DNA of 64,000 bases from Auriscalpium vulgare (lineage: Eukaryota; Basidiomycota; Agaricomycetes; Russulales; Auriscalpiaceae): the NCBI GenBank assembly GCA_019915015.1, contig JAHBBC010000009.1:62001-126000 (forward strand), in the 5' to 3' direction. Below are positions 1 to 11,049 of the stretch, one piece after another. Made by a program: the position numbers and the translations under genes. Positions within the stretch are counted from its first letter, which is position 1; each line of letters begins with the position of its first letter. The notes under the pieces are model-generated. The model had not been told where the DNA came from. It saw only the letters and a program-made list of their open reading frames with translations, and searched no databases.

Positions 1-830
1 ACGCGCACACACCCAACTGCCCCTCAACCGCTGCAGTTTGCTCCTGCTGGCCCGCACGCCTGTGCCGATAGCTCCTCGCGGGCAGTCGTCACGGGGGTCC
101 GTTTCTACTTTGCCAACTACTGGTCACGGGGCCATGCGTCGGTGACTTTTGTCCCTTTGCGCATGCATTAACCTGGTGCGTTCCCTCTATTCCTCTGTTT
201 AGTCATGGCCTGACGAATATTCCCCCAGGAAGATCATTGCCATATTGTCGGCTGCTCCCAGCTCGCCAGTATAGTCGTCGATTGAACGCCGGTGGCCCGG
301 TGACTTCTCATCTACGAAATCGGCGTCCACTCGGAAGCATACCGCCCGTCGGCCGAGCGGCGGCTCTACCACAGCAAGGCCTGCATTTTGCTCCTGCTGG
401 CGCGCACGTCTGCATCGATGGGCTCTACGGGGCGCCCCCATATCGAATCGCACTGGCTAGGATCATGTGGACGCGTCTCTGTACAGCGTACGGTGCTCGT
501 TTCACACCCCTAGACTCCGAAAGATACACTGGCTATCCCGCACATCTTCGCGTGGCTCGAGTGCATCACCTCGCACATCTTATAGTTGGCACATACGGTT
601 CGAACAGATCTTCATCCCGAGCTCTTATAGATCCGAGCCCTATTGACAAGCCCGCCTGCTGAATATGAATGCCGAGCCGGCGCCGGACCTGCGGCCCGCT
701 GACAAAGTCGCCGCATTCGCGGCCCGGCGACCGTCTGCGCGACGTACTAGACCCCGCTGCCATCTGGGCCTACTGTGCAATTTGTGACGCTGCGCTGGAC
801 TCCGCCGCCTGCCTCGATCCCGCCTCTCGA
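1..830 (+). repeat. Module copy 1 (partial, decayed)
   Basis: This is the left-truncated 3' part of a module that recurs about eight times in the window. Recognisable blocks, compared with copies at 8.0-8.7 and 19.7-20.6 kb, are: the stretch with GCATGCATTAACC and CTGTTTAGTCATGGCC near 160-210, which corresponds to an intron end; a block with GCTCCTGCTGGCGCGCACG near 388; a CTGTACAGCGTACGGT block near 480; and a CGAGCCGGCGCCGGACC box near 673. Stops interrupt every frame, so it is not an intact gene. Function is unknown. Confidence 0.6.
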
Positions 831-854
831 CATGTCCGGTCGGTCCGAATATGG

Positions 855-1007
855 CGCTCCCGGGGCATTGAGTTCAAGCGCTGGCAGGAGGATGCAGGAG
901 AGGAAGATGCAATGGTGAGGCGTTACGAGAGTTTTGATGGCCGATTTGCTTATATTGCAAAGTCGTCGGATGTGTCGATGTGTTGCGGTGGTAGTAACAG
1001 TCTCTGA
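855..1007 (+). pseudogene. Lineage B F-box gene, C-terminal remnant
   Basis: The translation GIEFKRWQEDAGEEDAM at about 868-912 is nearly the same as the C-terminus of the intact lineage B protein at 39.2-41.4 kb (GIEFKRWQEDADEEVEM). A GTGAGG donor follows at about 915. A last-exon-like SSDVSM segment then ends in TGA at 1005-1007, as in the intact gene. Everything upstream in the gene (F-box and repeats) is missing, and the remnant is joined directly to module sequence. It is a dead fragment, probably left by recombination between module copies. Confidence 0.75.
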
Positions 1008-1194
1008 AGTAACGATGCTATGGCATTCGGTGATTGAATATTGAATTCATTCTGGTGAACAACAGGAGGACCATGCGAGCGTTGAGATCTGAGATACTTC
1101 AAGTCGGCGGCAAGTCAACCTCTGCGCTGCACGGCCCCCCGACGAACTTCCGCGGCATACAAAGAGTAACAGAGCAACGAAATGTGTAACAAAC

Positions 1195-2987
1195 CTATGT
1201 GCCGCCCGACTCCTCGCTCTGGCTCGCGTCTTCGTCCCCCGTTGCTGACACGCATCCCACCAAATCCTCCGCCTTGCGCAGCCACTCGTTCTTCGCACCG
1301 CATCGGATGAGCTTGAGCTTTTCGAGCTGAGCACCGCGCTTTTGTCGGCACTCAAGCTCACGGAGTAGCACCTCCCCGACGGCCACGCCGAAGGCCTCGT
1401 CGCCTTCCTCCACCCCATCCTTCTGCGTGAAACAGTGCGCTAGGGGCACGTCTTCCAGTTTCAGTTCGCTTAGGCGGGGCCACAAAGTGTCGCCGCCTCG
1501 CGCCGCACCGGTTCGCTGCCATGTCCCATCCTCCATGCTCGCAGACAAGACCGTACACAGCGTCGCCCCCGCCTTCTCCGTGGCCTGCAGCTCCTGCAAA
1601 TCTGCAGCTGCGCCAAACTCGTCCAGCCACGTCGTCGGCGAGAGCAAAGGGTCGTTGTTGCCGGCGCCTAGATCCATCGAAAGCGAACGCAACTCGCGCA
1701 CGCCCATCTCCTCGCAGAGAGCTCGGATTGCGTCTACAAGTTTGTCTGGTCTGTTCAATAGCCACTGGAAACTGAACACCCGGCTTGGCGATCCGTGGTC
1801 TGCATGGCGCGCCGTCACCGCGATGTTGCAAAGGCCCTTTGTAGAGAACTGGATGGCACGAAAAGGGTCCGCTCCATACCCGCGCGGGGGCGCAAGGAAT
1901 GGGTATAGCACGGCAAACTCTGACACGCGTTGCGCGTGAGTTGTCACATACAGTGTGGAGGTGTCGGGGGCCTGCACGTGGCGGAGAAAGCCAACACATT
2001 CCAGGAGTGTGCCAGAGATCGAAAGTGTGCGCAATGATGGAAGCGAAACCATCTGGGAAGCGGTCGGGAGCTGGGCTGCGGAGGAAAATGTCTCGAGACA
2101 ATCGAGCAGGGAGAGAGTCTGGATGCGGGAGAGGCGTCGTAGCCCGGCGAGAAATTGGGCAACAGATGTATTGTACGCAAAAATAGAGGACAGTGACAGA
2201 GTGATGAGGTTGGGTAAAAACGACGTCGTCCACGGGAACGCATCGCCCTCGCCGGACATCTTCAGCACACGCAGGCGGGGTGCGCTGTCTGCAAAGAGGC
2301 CGGTGGCAGCTACTTCGTTGAGATGAGCGACCTCGAGAATCGGGGCCGGTGTACGAAGCAGTTGCGTGAGATCAATATGGCTGCCTTCATAGCCCCAGGT
2401 GTCGATGTGTTGGACGTGTTCGAGGGTGGCAACAGGCAGCTGCACCGGCGGGCTCTTCTTTTTCTTCTTGAGCTCTGGAGAGCACGTAATGACGAGCGGC
2501 GCATGCTGGGAGCGCTCTACTATTACTTGGCTCCATTTTGGGGGCAGTGGGAGGACGATGTGGCGCCATAAGGCGGCATTGTTGAGAAAGACTTGTCTCC
2601 AGTGGCGGCAGACATGGGTCAACCGTATCCACGGGACGGTGCGCGAGACGTGACCGGTGACTTCGATGCGCTCGTGCCGCTCTTGGCCCAGCAGATAAGA
2701 GAAAATAGTGCCCATGACTTCGGGTGGAAGGCGGGAGACGGGCGCACACGAGTTGATGCGGGCGTCCAGGATCAACAGCAGAGACGCGACAGCGGCTCTT
2801 TCATCTCGCAGCGTGGCAGTGTATTCGGGGGAGCAGGTTTCGGCCTGAGACAATCGTGACAGGAGGGTAGATGACCAGAAATCCGCAGTGCTGGGATGCA
2901 GAGTTCAGTCCGGCAACGTTCCGTTCATTGAAAGAAATTTGTCGCGCACCTGATTTCCCCGGAAGAATATTTATCTTGACCATCCAT
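1195..2987 (-). CDS. F-box-like protein, lineage A, intact copy
   Basis: Predicted substrate-recognition subunit of an SCF ubiquitin ligase (family knowledge; substrate unknown). Proposed structure: exon 1 at 2987-2950 (ATG plus 38 nt), intron 2949-2891 (59 nt, GTGCGC donor, CCCAG acceptor), exon 2 at 2890-1195, giving 577 aa. The start is chosen because the exon 1/intron phase matches the paralogues at 38.0, 30.5 and 49.5 kb; the long open frame alone would start at a TTG. The F-box-like core VSRLPPEVMGTIFSYLL is near residues 61-77 and LTHVCRHWRQV near 102-112. The remaining ~450 residues have irregular leucine-rich segments (for example APRLRVLKM, LPNLITLSL). The tail is Ser/Glu-rich. It is read divergently from the module at 3.2 kb. 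Closest relative in the window: the frameshifted copy at 36.2-38.0 kb. Confidence 0.88.
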
Positions 2988-3169
2988 GCGGTGCAAAAAT
3001 CCACTCCTAAGACGATGTGCTGCTTGGTTTGGGAGGAGGCGATGGTGATTGTTCTGAGGCAAGTTTGACACGCGGTCACGACCAGCCACGCATAGCAGCG
3101 CATAGCCACGTGTGTTGGGCGTGCCAAAAGATTATCAATCGGCACCGTGTCACGCTATATGATTCCGAA

Positions 3170-3990
3170 TCCCAGAGTAAAGGCAGTGGTATACGGGAGG
3201 TAAGGACTTGACTTGTCGTGGTGGTGGAGGTGAAGTCAGAGAGCACGGCAACTCAAGTTGCCGCCCGAATCGGAACTTGCGCCGCGCGCGCGACTCCGGC
3301 GGCGGACGCTTGACAACATCTCCAGGACACCTCTTTGCATCCTTCGCCATCTTCGCCCTCGTGCGCGCACTGAACCTTCCTGGACTTTCGCAAGCTTCGC
3401 TCGATTCTTTCCCGAAATCGCCGCGGTCACCGGCACGTCGACCTCAGGATGGGGAAGCTCGGCTTTCAACCAGGCTCGAGAGACAGGCAAACTTACAGGT
3501 ACGTCTCCACAGCCTTTCAGTCGGTCGTATTCTGCTTTTTTCGAATGCGCGTACTATATAGACTGCTAGTATGAACTGCGCCGGCCTCCATACCTCCTCT
3601 CGATGCTCGCACGACCCTCCATCCGACAAGCACCTCGTCATCATTGCATAGCTTGCTTACAACGTCCGCTCTCAGTCCCGAGGATGGAAGGTATTGCGAA
3701 GAGGAATGCAGGCTGCATAGCTGTCGGTCATGGCATCAGGTGCGTCAGCGACTCCTCACTTTTTGCATGCGCTCACCTAGTACGTTTCTACTTTCCTTCG
3801 CTTAGACCCGTCCGACGACAAGTCAATATCGACGGTTTCCCCGCACGGGCCTTCAATTTGCCATCCCGGCCCATCAGGCTCCTCCCGTCGTCGATTGGAC
3901 ACTAGTGTCAGAATCTGCTCGAGAGACGCCTTGCAGTTCGGTAAGGTCTCTCCCAGCGTCTATCTTACAGGCACAGGGCAACAAGATCGC
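3170..3990 (+). repeat. Module copy 2 (decayed)
   Basis: Divergent from lineage A gene 1, with the same arrangement as module copy 7 beside lineage A gene 2. The opening block with AGGCAGTGGTATACGGGAGG (3182-3201) and the block GGACGCTTGACAACATCTCC (3304-3323) recur at 38.2-38.4 kb. A CGTCGACCTCAGGATG exon-like end is followed by AG|GTACGTCT (about 3497). A second exon-like piece (KRNAGCIAVGHGIR) precedes a GTGCGT donor near 3741 and a CGCTTAG acceptor near 3806. Open stretches exist on both strands (the reverse strand reads PHPEVDVPVTA) but no complete frame survives. Identity unknown. Confidence 0.65.
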
Positions 3991-5402
3991 AAATTGTGCC
4001 GGTTGTCAAAGGGAAGATCTCAGTGTGCGTGAGACTGGTGAGTATTGACCGCCGTCGATCTTTTGCCGTCGAGGTGTCGCTGATGCACGTCTTGCCTGCC
4101 GCGTTCTCGCCGTCTTTGCCAGCCACCCCGCTTCCGCTCGCCTCGATGCCCTCCAGCGCCTCGCCTGCCAGCGATACGGGCGAGGGACGCGAGCACATGG
4201 CGCATCACCTGGAAGGGAATCTTTCGCCCAAGTCAGGCTGGACACGGTCATATGTGTCAAGCACAGGCGCAGGCTCTGGTAACTTCTCTGCGTCCGCACG
4301 GTCTCGCTTCGCTTCAAGGCCAATTACGTCGCTCTGCCACACGGCCGGCGACTCGCTTCATCACTTACGCATGGGTAGATTGTATACAAGATTGAATCTA
4401 TGTTTCCCGGAAGAAAATGAGATGGTGGCAAAGAAAGCTTCCGGCGGCCATGGCACGCCCGTCTGGTGGTTGCTCGATTTTGTGGAGGGTCGCATGGATG
4501 TGGTAAGTGGGATCGGTGTGATAAATAAAACTTGCGTTCATATCCTCCAGCTGTACCAGCGCCGACCCGGACCCGGGCCGCAGATTCCCTGCGGTCAATG
4601 CGGTGCCAGTGGCGCACGTCCGTCTTGGACGGACACGTCCTAGGCCCGTCGTCGTCGAAATTCTCAAATGCGCGCCGACGCACGGCCTTCCTGGACGGAC
4701 GCACCCGCAAAGTCGTCCTCATCTTCGCATATGAAGGCATGGGCCCTCGCAAACAATATGCTACAATTCCAACTTCAAGCAGTGATGGTCAACATCATGT
4801 GGTGCATGCCCGCTGCGCTTCTCGAGGTGAAGGTGGGGGCCATGTGCAGTGCCGCGTCCGTCCTCCCCACCCTTGCACCATTGTTCTCGCTGATGTGCCC
4901 GTTCTGGCTCTGCGGGGGACGCAAGCGGCGAGGGAAACCCGAGTCTGCTGCCGCCCCCGAGCTTAGTGGCTCGTGTAGAGGCTGCGGCGCGGGTCGTGCG
5001 GGTGTAGAACGACTGGGTACTGTGCAATAAGGGCAGGATGATGAGAGTAGAAGGAGCGACACTGAAAAGATGGCCGATGGGGGATGGGGGACGCTGTCTA
5101 GAGCGCGCAGTAATAGAGTGCGTTCTTACTGTCGGTTCGCTGCCCTGGCGCCGCTGTTCCCCGACCAGCCGATGGCCGCTTTGCCACCCTCCAGTGACAT
5201 CTCATTTCCGTCGAGCCAACGACCGAATTCTGTAGAAGGCAACCTCGTCGTCATTTCCGTGTCATCCCGTCACATCCATTGGCCTGCAGCTCCGCCATGC
5301 TTCGAGCTTTATCTGTCCGTACGTACCCTCGTCGCCTCCCGTTCACCGCTATAACTGACCCCAAGGTGTATCCCCTCCATCATCCCCACCAATATCTTTT
5401 CC
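3991..5402. other. Region with no recognised gene
   Basis: No family was recognised. The most protein-like stretch is a + frame at about 4731-5030 that starts MKAWALANN, contains a hydrophobic segment (VMVNIMWCMPAALL; VLPTLAPLFSLMCPFWLC) followed by basic residues, and ends in TAA. It could be a small membrane-protein fragment or chance. The last ~150 bp should hold the promoter of the zinc-finger-like gene downstream. Confidence 0.3.
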
Positions 5403-6273
5403 ATGGATGCCCTCTCGCCGCACTTTCTTGCTCCCGATCTATTCATCAATGACAGTGCTCTCGTCGGGGGCGCGGAGGTGTCGATGCACACTGCACCAAT
5501 GCCGTCCGCCTTGTCCGACGCTCTTTCAAGGAATATGGCGCCAGATGTAACATACCTGCAGGACGCATGGCCGCCGCTTTGGCATCACGAGTCGTGGGCC
5601 AACGCACAATATCTGAGCGCCGATGCCGCGGCAATGGAGTCGTAGTATGTCGTTCATATTACAAGCTGTATTTCGCTGCTCTGACACTCCGGCAGTTCTG
5701 GAGCGAGAAGCGCGCTTGATGGCGAATTTTGTGTGGACCCCGCAGAGCTCCTTCGATCTCAAACTCCCGTTCTCCATGCCTCCTAGCCATCCCTCGACGA
5801 GCCATTCATGGACGACGCTGGAGCCCCGTCCTGTGCGTCTGCTCCGCCACGAGCGATGTCGCCCTTGTTCCTCGGGGCTCCCGCAGTACGCGACTCTTTC
5901 CAGAGCGCGTACGCTGCTCATGGTATACTTATTGTCTTGCGCCCCCGACGTTCCAACCCTTCCGGCATATCCATCTGCTGTATCAACACTCTCCCCCGGC
6001 GGATCCTCGACGGCTGCATCACCCGAAGACAGGCCCATGCCCAGCGCGTTACCCGTGCGCCCGTCCACGCTGCGATGCCCGCACTGCGATCATGTGCAGG
6101 GAAATGGGCGCAATCAGGATATGCGGCGGCACATCAAGACGCATGACACAGCCCGGCCGAAGTTTGAGTACGGGCGCCGGGACTGCCAGGCAGTCTTCAG
6201 TCGATTGGATGGACAACGAAGGCGTCAAAGGAATCCGAGGGCGAAGTGCGCAAATGAGAGCGCCGGTCTGTGA
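5403..6273 (+). CDS. C2H2 zinc-finger-like protein, probably degraded
   Basis: Proposed exons: 5403-5644 (MDALSPHFLAPDLF start), intron 5645-5695 (51 nt, GTATGT...GGCAG), exon 5696-5922, intron about 5923-6028, last exon about 6029-6273. The C-terminus has one finger-like motif, CPHC then HIKTH, with 14 residues between the Cys pair and the first His (12 is usual). A second, finger-like stretch (CQAVFSRLDG...NPRAKC) lacks the first Cys and the first His of a C2H2 finger. The family would be a nuclear DNA-binding regulator. Oddity: an in-frame TAG at 5784-5786 in exon 2; it may be a nonsense mutation, or the acceptor of a further 54-nt intron (5733-5786) with a weak GTGGAC donor. The second intron is the least certain. 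Likely a gene on its way to a pseudogene. Confidence 0.5.
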
Positions 6274-7204
6274 GTAATTGTTGTCGGCGATATATTCCTA
6301 TGCTTGCTGGCCCATCTTGCAACTCTACTTACTTGTTCTCGTGCCTACCTTTCGGCTATTGCTATTCACAGAGTTGCTGCGCGGCCTGGAAAAAAATAGG
6401 CCAATTGTCATTATTACACTGAGATTGTGGGATTGCTACGATATTTGTTCATACAGAGACCGTCTGCCTCAGCCAACATGCGTGCCGAAGACGAGGTTCC
6501 TGCTCTACAGACAAAATTGAGTGGCCCTGGTCTCTTTGCGGGTTCAGTGGGCAACAAGGAGAGGAAGAGTCGGAGGGCGTGTATCGTCACTACGGTGGAA
6601 CTTGGCTCCATTGCGCAGTACGCGTCGTCGTGGCCTTGAGTGTTGACGATGACTAGTCGATGACTCAGCACATCTCCGGACCTCGAACGCTGCGCGCGTT
6701 CCCTGTAACTTACATGTCAGTGTAGTAACACAGTGTACGCATTGCCAGTGAGCGCGTGGAAGGCGGGATGAGGTGATGCCGACTCTTTGCAGCTTGCGTT
6801 GCGGGCGAGAATGAGCAGGCACTCGAGGGTGGATCAACCACGCCGGCTGCTGTGCTAATATAGTGCGCGACAACATGTTGAAGCCGAGAACCGTTGGTCG
6901 GTGAGCTAGGGGAAGGGTGTGCCGTCGATAAGATACCAGTGGGATGTCGCGGCGGGATCGTGCGCGAGGAGTGTCTGGAGAGTGGGCCCAAAGCGCGTGC
7001 TCGGGGCACATACCAGTCGACTTGACGAGCGGTGTTCGCTGAAGAGTGCGCACGGGCTAAGCGCGAAGTAGCCGATACACTTCCGATGATGCCGTCTAGC
7101 GTCGCTCCCGATACCCGGCCGGCAACAATGGACCGCGGGCCGGCCGCTGCCCGCTCCGCAGGTGTCAGCAGCAGCGACAGACCTCCGCTTGAGTCTGCCA
7201 CCGC
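6274..7204. other. Region with no recognised gene; exon-like reverse frame
   Basis: Nothing is recognisable at 6274-7000. On the reverse strand, 7201 to about 7016 reads as an ordered, protein-like segment (LLTPAERAAAGPRSIVAGRV then TLDGIIGSVSATSRLAR) that runs into a GTATGTG donor-like sequence at about 7015. This could be an isolated exon of a decayed gene reading away from module copy 3. I do not recognise the family. Confidence 0.3.
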
Positions 7205-8783
7205 TCCGAGTCCTTGACCTTGACCCTCGTCAGTACTGAGCCGCCACGCGTCCTCGCCTCTTCCGCCTCAGGCCTCGCAGGCTACTCTGGATCCCGATCC
7301 GACGTGACGCTCACCGGCACATCGACCTCAAGATGCGCATGTTCGGCTTCGAGAGTCAGGCAGGGAACTTGGAAGGCAGCAGGGACTAGGGACAACTCAG
7401 GTACGTCGCGACCTGGCCGCAGACTGCATGACGCCGTATGCTGACTCGCCACGCGTCCCAGATAACCGACTGCGCCGCCTCCTCCATGTCGCGCCCTCTC
7501 CAGTCTCGATGCCCGTCCGCGGAGCACAACCTCCACCTGGTGCGAGCAACTCGGCCGACATGGATAGCACGCTGTCAACGCGCGGTTTTGGCGCCCGGTT
7601 TGCGAGCTGGAGGGCAATGCGAGGATGAAGGCGGGCTGCATAGGCGCTGGAGGTGCGCCGGCAACTTCTACCCTCTGGCATGCGCTCACCTACCCCGCAC
7701 CACGCAGCCGCCCTAGCGCCTCTTCCTTATGCGATACGGCGAGTGCGAGTCAATATGTAAAGTCTTCCTCCATCTCGCCATCCCGACTGGTACGCCGGCA
7801 CTCATCAATTGGACACCGCCGGCGGCCTGCGTCGAGACATACCGCTCAACGGCCGCTCGATGAGGGTCGCCGCGTCGCGCACTCGCTCCTGCTGGCCCGC
7901 ATGCCTGCATCGTTGCGTCCTCGCGGATAATTCGTTTCTACCGGGCGTCTGCCAGCTGCCAAGTACCGAGTGAGTCGCGCTGTATTGGTCCCGAAGTTCC
8001 ATGTCGTCTGACGAGGCCGTATCGAAATTGACGGTCGCCCACGTACCGGCCTCCAGCTTGCCCTCCGGCGTGGAACCGTCGCCAATGGACGCCGGTGACC
8101 GCCCATCTGCAGCGTCGATTCGCAGTCATACTGCCCGACGGCCGCTCAATCTCACAACTAGGCCCGCACCTCTCGCCGCACTAGTGGATCGTTGTATTTT
8201 GCGGACATCTGTTTCTGCCGAGCGTTCGCCAGCTTTGGGTCATAGTTTCGGGTGCGTCGGTGAATGTCATCCCTTCTCACATCCGCTCACCTAGTGCGTT
8301 CTCTCCTTTTCTCTGGTTAGTCATGGCTTGACGAAGAGTCCTCAGAGAAGACAACCCCCATACCTGCCGCCAGCTCGTCAACCTCAACCTGGCTGGTGTT
8401 CTCGTCAATTTAACGGCGACCCGGTGACCCTCATCGAGGCGCCCAACCGCCGCTCTACCGCACCAAGGCCTGCGTTTCGCTCCTGCTGGACCGGATGCCT
8501 GTGTCGATGTGTCCTCGTGGACAATCGTCTCCGCAAGGCCGATGTCGTGGACCGTCCCGGAGACGTGTCTGTACAGCATACAGCGGCGTCCTCCCTGCGC
8601 TGCGCTTAATTGGAAGGCCGATCCGGAGCCGGACCTGCGGCCCGCTGACAAGTCCCCAAATTGCGGCCTGGTGCCAGTTTCACCTCCGTCCTTTCAACGT
8701 CTTGCTCTCCATCATTGACGCTACGGCAAAAACAACGCTCTACAACGCTCTATCCAATTTCAGTTGAAGTACAACGGTGAGAT
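7205..8783 (+). repeat. Module copy 3 (decayed, partly duplicated internally)
   Basis: Contains the exon-like end CACATCGACCTCAAGATGCG (about 7318) and AG|GTACGTCG near 7399. A second exon-like piece follows (ATGCCCGTCCGCGGAGC near 7508; MDSTLSTRGFGARFAS), then a GTGCGC donor near 7652 and GCATGCGCTCACCTA. The 3' part is present in two or three divergent versions (7790-7990, 8060-8280, 8340-8650), each with CTCCTGCTGG-type blocks. The last carries CCGGAGCCGGACC before the start of the lineage B pseudogene. No frame is intact. Confidence 0.65.
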
Positions 8784-10010
8784 ATGGACGACTTACCCAT
8801 GTGCGCACCTTTACCTTCCATGTGTGTTCCTTCTAGCTCTAACATCGAATCACAGACAGACCACTCCGCCTCTTTCTCTTGCTGGCCCGCAGTGTGCTCT
8901 TCCGCAAAATTGCTTCTTCTTTCCGGGTTCCCGCTAGCCGTTTCGGTCCCAAAGGTTCATGCTGTGGAACGTTGCGGAGGGTATATACCGAGCGTACTCA
9001 TCGCCCACCCTGGACCTCGCAATACATCGTGTTACCCGTGGCTCCCTGGCGGACGCTCGAGTGCTTTTTCTTTCTGGTCTCCAAGGCACCTCAGACGGGT
9101 CAAAAATCGAGCTCGCATATGCCATTGAACGACATCCCCGCGCTGGAGGCCGCGGAGCGCCGCTGCCGGAGCCGGCGCCGGACGTGCGGCCCGATGACAA
9201 GTCACGAGAGCTCGCGGCGAGGGCAGCACTGCAAGATCTCCTCTCCTTCGTCGGCGACAACCACTCTCTCATCCACTCTCTACAAACAACCCGATCTACG
9301 TGCATACTATGGCGACACGCCCCTCACCGCGGCACCGGAGCTCTCCATCTCATTCTCAGGAGGCGTAACGTGTCGCAATGGAAGGAGCCCTATGCGTCTG
9401 AAACGACCGTCCGTGTGCTCGCGTCGGCACACCTCCAGGAGCTCGTTATCGGCGATCCGGCGTTCAACGTGAGGAGCTGGGCCGCCCTCAAGAGTGTGCG
9501 GGGCCTCAATCTGCACAGTGTCGAGGCATGGGGCAGCGCTGCACTGTCACTCTTGCGGCTGCTCGCGCCGAAATCGGAGCACCATGGCGTATCAGGCACT
9601 ACCAATATGTCTGCGAGCTCGAGTGCGGGCGCGAGGAACAGCTGCTTCCTTCCTACTGTGCACTCCGTGACACTCCGTTGGGTGTCTGTCGTTCCCAGAG
9701 CAAAACCTTCCGCAACGGCGGGCACGCCGCGCGGCGTTGGGCGCCCCGCTGCAAACGCTGCATATCGAGTCTCGACGCTACTTGCTCGATCCGGATTTCG
9801 ACGCTGAGGGGTTTCCGACCGGCGTGTCCGGAAATGGCGCTTACGGGCATCGAGTTCAAGCGTTGGCAGGAGGACCCGGACAAGGAGGACGAAATAGTGA
9901 GTCCAGTCGGACGTATATCACGTGTTGAGGTCTTGCTGACTTGCTTCTGCCCGTTTTCTCAGAAGTCCGACGTGTAGATGGACTCCGACACTGACAGCCT
10001 CCTACCACTA
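8784..10010 (+). pseudogene. Lineage B F-box pseudogene, chimeric with module sequence
   Basis: The first exon is conserved (MDDLPM, compare MDGLPM in the intact gene) with a GTGCGC donor near 8801 and a TCACAG acceptor near 8857. From about 8860 to 9290 the F-box and repeat region is replaced by module-type sequence, including an AGCCGGCGCCGGACG box. From about 9297 the C-terminal third of lineage B resumes (GDTPLTAAPELSISF; ASAHLQELVIGDP; EIFKRW-type end near 9850), with at least two frame changes. The terminal intron is still visible (GTGAGTCC near 9897 to TTTCTCAG near 9961). It cannot encode an F-box protein. Confidence 0.8.
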
Positions 10011-11049
10011 TTGAGGTGCGATTGGTGACGGTTCTGGGTATGCGTTTCGTGATGCTGCACGCGTAGGGAGGCTTCTGGTCATCGGATGCACGCAAAGTTG
10101 CCGGTACGCGTCTCCATGGGTTCTCTGCAATTTGCTGGCTCCACATGAAAGTATGTCTATGTGCTCGTGTTCCGCTATGTGCAGTGACTGCGCCCACCTG
10201 CGTGTGACTCCTTTTGAAGCTTTTTCTCCGCGCACAACCCGCCATCTGGCAATCTCCTCGGTCGACATCGCGTCCTTGCTGGCAACGCGCGCTCTCAGTG
10301 CTGAGAGGAGGGCATTGCGAGGAGGAAGGCAGCAGGCTGCATAGGCACACACTGCGTGCCGATGCATGGGGGTGCCGGTCCCTCCCGCCGGTTGAAGTCG
10401 AGAGACCAAGATTCCGATCGAGAATGGCGAAGACGGGGACAGTCTGAACCTCCTCGATCTCCTCGGAAAGAAGACACAGCCCCTGGTAAATGACTCAATC
10501 TGTATTCAGATACGACACGCTGGCCTCATACAAAGCTTGAAAAAGCGAAACGACACGTCACACAAGCGAGATACACTAGCCATATTTTCATTTCGTCAGT
10601 TTATTTCCCCTGCCAGGATATCCGAGCGTTGAAATCAGGAACGCGCTCTTGATAACATTTTGGAGCGTGTGGAGAAGCGCATACGCTCAGACTTCCCCGC
10701 GTCGACAGAGGGTTGGCCGAGTTAGGATCATATGTGGGACGGCCATGGAAAAGTCCCGAAAGCGGTCCGCCATGGGGGCGAGCTGTGTTTGCACGGAGTG
10801 AAACTGGCAGCAACGATCCACTGGTCCTCTGCATCTCCAACCCTTAGCAGGATGATCTTGATGTATGGTGAAGGTTTTGAGAGTGCTCAGATGGCGACGG
10901 GTGAGACTGTTCACGGTCTTAAAATATCGGCTACTGCCCGACCGGCGCGTCGTAGAACAGGGCGCATTGAGCTTCCCTCGAGGACCGACCATACTTTGCG
11001 GAAACTTTCTCGGACTCACCACCCGCACACACACTGCGTGTCCGATGCA
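10011..11049. other. Decayed sequence between lineage B pseudogene and tandem repeats
   Basis: No gene recognised. One member of the short repeat described next is present at about 10395-10475 (AGTCGAGAGACCAAG ... GACGGGGACAGTCTGAACC). The rest shows no conserved frame. Confidence 0.35.

Noticed and set aside
1358..2233. 291-codon reverse frame inside lineage A copy 1
   Set aside because: Out-of-frame overlap with the F-box gene on the same strand; biased composition and no motif.
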